From the NCBI GenBank assembly GCA_947561395.2, contig OX387186.1, positions 3,812,835 through 3,876,834 on the forward strand: 64,000 nucleotides of DNA, read 5' to 3'. Positions 55,680 to 64,000 of the stretch are shown here, piece by piece (the stretch's first letter is position 1; each line of letters begins with the position of its first letter). The DNA is from Buxus sempervirens (lineage: Eukaryota > Streptophyta > Magnoliopsida > Buxales > Buxaceae). A program made the translations under genes and the position numbers. The notes under the pieces were generated by a model. The model made no database searches. It saw only the letters and a list, made by a program, of their open reading frames with translations, and was not told the origin of the DNA.

Positions 55680-58600
55680 TCAAATTCGACTTGAATCCCT
55701 CCCAAAAACAAATCGCCGTGTCCAATCAGATATCACTAATACCCTAGTGCGCCAGCTGACGAGCTTGCTGAACATAGAATAGATGATAAGAAAGAATCAC
55801 AATTTGCCAATTTCTATACAGAGTGTAAGGACACTGCACAGATAGATCCATGGAACTTAAGCATATACGATAACATCAAAGTCAGAATATTACCTTGCAT
55901 ATACAGAATACCACAGCCACTGGGAACTGTGGCCAATTGATACCCAATCTCCCGGAAGTTGTGCTGCTGTCTGTTCTCCCCCTAACGGAGCAAATTGTCC
56001 AAGATGCTTGTACCTGGAAGGGGAAGTGTGGTTTGGGAATCAGGAGTTTTGACGGAAAACAAGGGACTCTGTAATTGTCTAGAAAAGGGAATAAGACCAG
56101 AGAGAAAATAAAGAAACTCTGTAAACAAAAAGTTATTATGTATCACTATCGTATGGTGTTAACTATTCACCATTTGATTTACTCAAAATGTCAAAGTTAG
56201 GAAATCTCTGAATCATCTTTTCAATAATAAGACCTTTCCCTTATCGATCATGACTACGTTTTATAAGCAAACGAGTAGAATAAAATAATTCAACACACGT
56301 TTACCTTGTTCTCTTTACTATCGTCAATTCAATATACCAATCATATATCCCAGTTAAGATTCCTAACCAGAGCACTTACATATGAAACACCAGCCCCCAA
56401 TATATATATATATATTAATACCTTCACGGATCCGACTTTGGGTATCCAACAAAAGGTGGAATGGAGAAAGTGGATTTGAACAACCAGCCCAAAAGGAAGT
56501 GGTGAAACTACTTGGAAGAAAATGATATTAACAGCTGATAAAGCTAAAGGTGATGTGTGAGAAAACTGGAGGAACATTCAAGTTTTCCTCATTTGGATGG
56601 GTTACAAGTGAACAATTTGATAGTAGTATTCTAACTTTTTTCAGCATACTTCTTGGATGACAAGTACTTGGGAAAGCTCAATTCATACCTAAATGGACGA
56701 AATCGATGCCGCCCTGAACCCCTGAACCTGAGAGGACCTTCTGGATATTGTTCACACTCCTCCATACGGTTAAAACAATTGGCAAGGTAGGCACCTTGTT
56801 GAGCAGCAACCTAAAACATTGTAATTAGACAAAGGAAACAATAAAGAGGTAGTTCTTCAGAAATGACATAATATAAAATATGCATGTATATATATTAATG
56901 AAAATATCACCTGGGCTGTTGCTGGAAGGTTCTTCATTTGAGAATCCACTTCAGAAAGGGCTTTCTTGAACTCTTCAATGTCCAATTCAATTGCTTCGTT
57001 TTTCTCATGAGCTTTGGAATCCGTCAATAGATCTACAATATTCTTCATTTTCTTATTCTTCAAATAAAGCTCCACTTGTGGGTATCTTTCACAAATATCA
57101 TCAATGACTTCTTGAAACTCTTTAACCGTTAGGGTACCAGATTTGTCCTTGTCTGCCTTGCTAAATATTGCAGAAATATCTTCCTGGATACACAACGGAA
57201 ATAAAGATAAAAGATTCAGCATTCTGATTTTCAAGCTTTCATACTTACACTAGATTAAAAAAAAAAAGACAACTCATCTATGAAGTTAAAATCCTTGTAG
57301 TAATAAACTTATTTTTATCCTTCAATGGATTCCTTTTCAAAATATTACTTTTCTTCTATTTGATTCCCAAAACTAAAAAGCATGCCACATATGGCATCAC
57401 AAAAGGTTCATTAGAATCAGATAACGGAGTCTTGTGAGTGAAAACAAATGATGTCGAGGATTCTCAGAATTATTTTTTATATTCTGAAATGTTCAGTTGC
57501 ACAAGCAACGGCTGCAAGGTTTCAAATGTAATGCAATCAAGTGTAAAATGATGGTTGAGAACCCCAAAATCAGTATCTTAACTGATTATGATAAATTGAC
57601 CATTTCAAAACAATAAAGTTTAGGAATAGCGGCGCACAAAAGTGGAAAATTAAGAGGTACTTCCAGAAAGAATATGGAAAGTACCCACAAAAAAAATAAA
57701 ATAAAAATACAAGGCATACCATGACTTTGCGTTGATTTATGGTAGCACAATCACCGAGGGCATATATGCTATCACATCCCTCAACACGCAACCATTCATC
57801 AGTTGCTAAAGCACGCCTGTTAATCTGTGGTCAATAAACAGACATTTGTTCAATAGAAGCTATCGCTGCATCAGTGGAAAACTGATAACTAGTCTAAAGG
57901 AACAGCAGCATCATATGTGACAAATCTGATAAACCAAAACAAAGAATTGAAAGCCAGACAAGTGCACAGTTCAGAATTATACCTGACCAATTTGCTTCAT
58001 GAAATCCATTATGACAGGACGAGTCCCAATACCAGTTGACCAGACAACCATTCCATATGGTACGGAAGAAATTCCCCCATTCCCTCTTTCCTTAGTAGAA
58101 ATTTCCTTATCAGATACTTTTACAACCATTGATCCTGTTTTCACGTCAATACCATCTCTCTGGAATTTCTCTTCGGCAAAAGCAGTGATTCTTTTGTCAA
58201 ACCTGGAAGAAAAATAAACATTAAGTTTCAATAACAATAATACCTGTCCCATGCAGCATTCAACCACATAAAATTGAATTAAAGCATGCTTCGAAGAATT
58301 AAGGTCTAGGTCCAAGTATGGCAGTGTTCTTTTTGCCTGGTTTCTAATGTTGATGTCTAAGTAATTTGAGTATTGTACTAACATTGAGACTTGTTCTTAT
58401 TCAAAATTAAAATAAAATTCCTTGACTCCTCGCAAAGATCAGCAAGAAAGAAGATTAGGAAGGAAGAAGTCATCAAATCTTAAGCAGTTTGGCCTCATGA
58501 TTCAGTTTAGGCTATAACAGACCTTAAACATTTGAAATGGAAAAATGGTTACCTTGAGAACCATAAAAAGGGCTTGGCCAAGTTGAGGCCAATATAAAGA

Positions 58601-61600
58601 AGTAGAAAAATTCCTTAATAAGAGTGCTACTTTAAAGCTGTAGCATTGCTTCCTACTTGTGCAAGATGCAGTAGTCATTGGTTAGGTTTTATCTAGTTAC
58701 CAAATTTTATTTTTATTAGCTTGAGAAGTTAAGCCTCCAAGTGCTCTTAGCAACTCCGTCAATGGTTCTTAAAAAGGTTCTTATCAGTTTCCAAATTGAA
58801 TAGAGATCAGAATTTTTTTCCCCTTCTGTTACCAGAAGCAAGGGTTTTCTGAAATATTCCTTTTTTTAGGAAATAGGCGACATTTTGCCAGTTGTCTTGT
58901 AAGCAACTGGGTCAAATGCAGTAAAACTAGTAGAAACATGATATAAAAAAAAAAAAAAAGGAAGCACCTTGACTATTTTCCATTCCACCAAAATCACTAC
59001 CATGAAGAGAAGTTTTCCTTAAATCTTCAGAGTATGTCAACATGAAAATCATAAACAATAGTTAAATCAAGTTCCCTTATAAAATTATCATGCCAAAATG
59101 AATCAGAAAATGACAAAAGACACTTTGGGCGTCTCATTGTTCCAATAACATGTGTATAAACTGTATTGACATTCTAACATCTGCCACATAAAAATTGAGA
59201 TTAAATACATAAAAACGAGTGCAAATATGTGTGCAACAGAACATAGCTAGACTAATTTCCATTCTGACAGAACCACAATTTCAGACCCCAAATATATATA
59301 TATATATATACAAGGCAAAATAAAGCAAAACAGAAGCACCAACTAAATTACCAATTTTGCTTACATGTTCAAAATATGATCGCCCGCCTCAAGAAGTGTT
59401 ATTTTCACCAAATCTTTGACAGTAGGATATAACTTGACTAAATCTTCACTGACAAAATCATGAAGCTCTGCGGCAAACTCCACACCTGTTGGACCACCAC
59501 CAACAACTACAAAATGAAGTATTCTCTTCCTCTCTTCTTCGCTCAGGGTAGGAAGGCTGGCCCTTTCAAAACTGTCAATCACAGTCCTACGGATCCTCTG
59601 AGCATCTTCTACTTCCTGCAGGAGCAAGAGAAGTTAAAGGAAAAACGAAAACCTTAAGAGAACACCAACCAAAGCCTAGATCTAAACAAAAGCCATAAAA
59701 TCTCTCCTGGCGAGGATAATACTCTCAAAACAAAGAGAGAAGAACGAAACAGCAAAAACCATAAGGACTTGCATAGTTCCAAAAAAAAGGGGCTATACCA
59801 CAGCAGAATATCAAACAAACTTCCACTAAAATGAAGATCACAGGTACAAAAGGTATTTCCTAAAACAAGTCCTAGAGATTAAAACCCTTAACAGATCACC
59901 AACAGAGTCTCGACCTAAATAAAAGCCACACAATCTCTCTTAGCAAATATCATACTCTAAAACCTACAGTGTACACCCTTATCAAGATCAAAATAACAGG
60001 AGGAAACCTTCCTTATAAAATTCTCTTCCCAAGAAACATTCTCCAATATCAACTCTTCTCCTCAAGAGCAAATGGATACACACTAAAAAAGCATCTTATG
60101 GAGAGATCTTCCTATAGGATGGTAGACCTGTGTGAGTCCTGCCAAAGCAGGGTCCATGAGGGTCAAACTTGCAACAGACCTAACCTCTGATATTTTTTGA
60201 GCAGACTGGCTGGGTTCAAACTCAAACCCGCATTATCAGATAGCAGACTTTGGTTTTTACCATAACACAAAGGAGGGCTCCTAAAAGGACCATAACTTGA
60301 TATAGGTCCCCAGGAGCTGCAGATTAGAACCCACACCTACCTTTTTTTTGTGAAGAGTGGTAGTTGGCAGCCTGAGGTCTTACCACCACACCAAATGAGT
60401 CCCCAAGGATCTTCCTAAAAGACGATCCCTAGATCTTTGTAACAAAAAATTCTCTCCAAGGAAATAATCTTTCTCACTCTCTAAATTCTAGGCGTAAGGA
60501 CACTTTTTATGTTACACTCAGAACTATATTCCCATTAGAAAAAACAAAAATACTACTACAATCAGAAGAATTTCCCTAAGAAAGATACAGTTGTACCAAC
60601 AAAGAATTTGATATAAAAATTAGAAAAAAAATGGAAAAGAGTATTTAACCACAAAAAGGCTGTTGCTTCTCATTAAAAACTAGATTTTGCTATAGTTTTG
60701 ATACCAATATCATCCAAAGTCAAAATAAACCCTCACTGTTATTAACTTTGAAAGTGTGAAGCAAGTAAAGTAACTAATTTCTTCCCCTAAACATGCATAA
60801 GATTGAACGTACTGCACTCCATCATGATTTAAGTTTCCTTAAAACTAATGAAATCTTCCCAAAAAGTTCACTTTCTTAATGGGACAAAAATTTATTCATA
60901 TTTATATTTCAATTGCCTTGATTTCACATGCAGACTATGCAGTCATTTATTTATTTATCTATTTATGTGCATAGCTTTTTCTCTCAAAATTTTATCTACA
61001 TAGTTTTTTACTGCACATATTGTGAAGAAGAAAAAATTTTATGTAAACATCCCCCGAAGTTGAGACTTGAACAGATGCTCTGAGTAACGAGGCTGCATTA
61101 TGAACTCAATACAAATTTCAAGCCCACAAAGCCTCATCTGAAGTGTACCTATGCATATGCATACCAACTTCATACAAAAAGGAAACATTGGGCGCTTGGA
61201 CGTAATACAAAGAACTACACGGATATTTGTTCTATCCCTAAATGTCTGACAAAATCCATCGCAATTCCATGTCTTATGATGTGTTCAAGTAAGAAGATCC
61301 AACTGCAATTCCATGTATTACAGTGTGTTGAAGCAATAAGATAAAAACTAAACTGAAGGCACATTGAATACAAAGAGAAGACTACCTTCAAGAAATGGCA
61401 ATTCTCCACGACACCAGGAGTATTAAAAGTATTTGCTCGAGCTCCCATGGTTATCACTAGGTAGTCGTAGTCCATAATAAACTCTTCATTCCCTTCCAAA
61501 TTTGTGTCTTGATTAGATCGACAGTATACTTTCTTATTCTCAGCATCAATTTTAACACATTCTGCTTCCCAAAATTGAACGTCCATGTTTTTCTGCCAAA

Positions 61601-63021
61601 AGAATCAAACAAGTACTGCATTGTCTCAGTAACTAAAATATATCCACTATAACAGCAAGAACAACAAGAATTAAGAAATTATTCATACACATAGCAACAG
61701 AAAGTCCACAGTACAAAGAAATACTTTAGTGATGACATAATTCCGTTAAAATGCTATGGTTTCCAAAAATTTGGGGGTCAAACAAATCCAACAACTGAAG
61801 CTGTACAAACAAGATTTTCAAGTATCGGCTGAAACCAATATCACTATTCCAATTTGTCAGTTTCAAGATTGGACTTCACAAACCAATTGTTTGTGATATC
61901 TGCTTATACTAGTCAAATTGTCCCTTATTTCTAATCGGTTTGACCAATAACCCACACATCATTCAATAATCAATACATGTCAGCCAAAACATAAGAACTG
62001 GAATCTATTTTTATTTTTAAAAGGGACCAATACCCAATCTGATAATTACACTTTAAACCTTGCATAAAAATGCCCAACACGTGGGTAACATAGTTATTAG
62101 GATTAGTACAATCTCCAACTAGAAGAAACTCAATTATCTATATTATTGTTCACATCCATTCTCAGGGTATATGGCTAAAAACTAATTTAAATGAATCTCT
62201 AACAACATTAAATTTATTGAGGCCAGTGAATCACCACAAGTTCAGTGATGAAAAGACCTGGTATCTGTGCTCCTCACTAACACATTTATGGTATCTGGAT
62301 TGCATGCTTTGTAAGGTGAACGTAACCATGGAGAAAGAATAACAAGAAGCATAATTATGGGAAACAGTAGTAATACAGATCTTTCAGTGAGAGAACATTC
62401 AAAGTTCCAGGCAACAATGATAATATATATATATATATATATATATTCAAAGGGCTGAACAATATAACTTCTTTTCCAATGATGTTTCAGCAGCCAATCG
62501 AATCTTTTGTGAATAAATAACTTCTTTCACATTAATGTTTTAGCTGCTATTTTAATCAGATGTCAATGCCCTTTTTTTTTTTTTGGTATCATATACTTGC
62601 ATGTCACCGGGCTAATAATAATTCTTTGATAGAACATATTTTGTAGAAAATTATAACAGAGGGATAAATTTCCAAAAGCAATCTTCTTCAAAGATTAAAT
62701 ATTAATGCGTCAACTAACAGATACATAAAGTGATACCACTTATATTTTTTTCCAATGATAATTACCTTCCTGACAATGTTGCGAACTGGTTCAACAATGC
62801 TACGTGCTTCCACTGTGCCACATGTTACACTTGGTAATAAAGGGGTAAATGCAAAATAATTGCGAGGTGACACCACCTGAACATCATATGAGGAATTGTC
62901 CAGATTTTTCAAGTAGCTTGTGCCTGCCCAGCCTGTTCCAAGCACCACCACCCTCTTTTTCTTGTTTTCTATTTGTGATGAATCAGCAATAGACTCAGAA
63001 TAAGCCACAAGACCCCCACTA
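55680..63021 (-). CDS. NDB2: External alternative NAD(P)H dehydrogenase NDB2-type, EF-hand; 5' exon outside the window
   Basis: Exons 63021-62766, 61592-61386, 59615-59365, 58202-57983, 57824-57720, 57183-56911, 56810-56689, 56013-55894 and 55767-55680 join in frame (about 546 aa, complete to the stop). The first exon, with the mitochondrial signal, must lie beyond 64000, since the exon at 63021 opens mid-codon. First Rossmann motif [12 protein letters not shown], second [19 protein letters not shown]; the acidic [10 protein letters not shown] that follows fits NADH rather than NADPH use. The EF-hand loop [12 protein letters not shown] has all Ca2+ ligands. [11 protein letters not shown] and [19 protein letters not shown] are typical of the family. 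It oxidises cytosolic NADH and passes electrons to ubiquinone on the outer face of the inner mitochondrial membrane without proton pumping, activated by Ca2+. The C-terminus ends SRI. Confidence 0.94.
59630..61385 (-). other. Large NDB2 intron with repeat-like tracts
   Basis: An approximately 1.77 kb intron. 60190-60420 contains duplicated phrases (ttcaaactcaaacccgca; gattagaacccacacctac; accaccacaccaaatgag) resembling old SINE debris. No coding content. Confidence 0.35.
62423..62446. repeat. (AT)n microsatellite in an NDB2 intron
   Basis: About 24 bp of alternating AT. A similar tract is at about 59291-59309. Confidence 0.9.
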
Positions 63022-64000
63022 CTGCAATAACCAACATTGAAGTTATGGAAGATGTCTTCTAGAAACTTAAAAATACATTAAGTTACAAAGTTCTGAATAT
63101 AGAATCCATGAGAAAACAAAAAAAAAAAGAACATTTCTTCAAGAAGGGATTGCCCAGTCCATGAGACATGCAGTGATGGACAACTCTTAATTTGCAGGTT
63201 TTATTATAGAAAGAATAGGTGTAACAGAGAAACTTTAAACAATTATGTAAAGAAAATACAACATGACATGAGGAATACAAGCCAAATTGCTTATCCACAT
63301 TCAATTAAGTTGCATTAGATTTTGCAATATGAAAATCCCCCTTTTTTCTGTCTTCCTCCTTCACAACTTGACTTTATTTGCAGAGAATTTTTTTTTAAGC
63401 AATTGTTTCCAAGTACAAAGGTACAACTAAATACCCTATCAGCATGATAAATTTTACCAGCATCCTCGTTCCATCAAATCCAACAACAAATCTCCATCTG
63501 TCTAAGAACACCAGTAGCAATAAACAAGCCAACGGTAACTTTAAGGAAAATTTTCTGAAGAAAAATAGACGATTAAGAATCTCTGTCAAATGACTCATAT
63601 CTAAGGTTTCCTACTGTCCACTAAAAACTGAGCACACGAGTTTGGTTTAGTACAGACTTCATCATCAGCAATTTAATGAGACCACGCAGCATGTTCTCCA
63701 ACAAATAATAGAGATTAAATCATCTCAGTGAAGCCATGAATAAAAAACATTACTAATAAAAATTAAATCAATAAGCCTTGTAAGCCTAACTATAAATCAT
63801 TTTTCGCAACATGAAAACATACTTAGGATTTATTTTTTCTTTTTCTTTATTTTATAATAACAGTGGATACTCAGTCATACAAGTAAAATTATCATCTGAT
63901 GCAGTGTCATGGAAGGAACTGAACGGTGAAATTGGAAATTCATCCATTCATATTGATTTTAAGTTCACATGCTATGCATGGTGAATGAGGACCAAATAAA
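63022..64000 (-). other. NDB2 intron 1 (part) to window edge
   Basis: No sequence matching the expected NDB first exon (start Met, basic leader, ending before SGG) was found on the minus strand, so the intron runs past the edge. Short frames here are not supported. Confidence 0.5.

Noticed and set aside
62520-62630. Poly(T)-ggtatc segment with atgtca on both sides
   Set aside because: The repeat is six bases and the boundaries do not match; not enough for a retroposon call.

Overview
This is a plant nuclear window. The genes carry GT-AG introns of 0.1-3 kb and the spacers are AT-rich and full of MITEs, LINE and SINE remnants, with one piece of plastid DNA. Every intact gene is most like a flowering-plant family. 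A TYDC-type decarboxylase, a TIR1/AFB receptor that fits neither TIR1/AFB2/3 nor AFB4/5 cleanly, and Au-SINE-like sequence would suit a basal eudicot or magnoliid, but the species cannot be fixed from the sequence.

Layout. 1-212 (-): edge-truncated, frameshifted wound-induced family copy. 1849-8144 (+): 7-exon VAP4-type MSP-domain protein with Copia debris in intron 1. 8.8-12.6 kb: SINE, an inverted-repeat element, a LINE RNase H fragment, and a second LINE fragment nested in a MITE just upstream of the next gene. 12710-14203 (+): intronless tyrosine/DOPA decarboxylase. 14.2-18.5 kb: MITEs and short retroposons. 18783-19757 (-): 2-exon DUF1223 protein. 20.5-21.6 kb: two foldback MITEs. 22159-23589 (+): intronless, basic, disordered protein with KEN boxes and a PP1-docking-like motif. 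25496-27262 (-): intronless ARM-repeat protein. 30.7-31.6 kb: a duplicated segment with a plastid trnA-UGC intron piece in one copy. 33273-38500 (-): 3-exon TIR1/AFB auxin receptor. 39.5-46.3 kb: repeat-dense. 47100-50941 (-): 7-exon CNGC4. 51.3-55.3 kb: MITEs and a recent approximately 295 bp direct duplication. 55680-63021 (-): NDB2-type external NADH dehydrogenase whose first exon lies beyond the right edge.

The genes do not form a pathway. They are independent housekeeping, signalling and metabolic loci: ER contact site protein, aromatic amine synthesis, auxin perception, Ca2+/immune channel and mitochondrial NADH oxidation. No previously undescribed enzymatic system was seen. The least ordinary signals are: (i) several tail-only retroposon insertions, a few bases plus poly(A) between target-site duplications, one of them supported by an empty paralogous site inside the window; (ii) a MITE/LINE nest that may supply the TATA box of the decarboxylase; (iii) an auxin receptor with an AFB4/5-type arginine in the binding pocket and a decayed miR393 site; (iv) an unnamed protein with features of an APC/C substrate.
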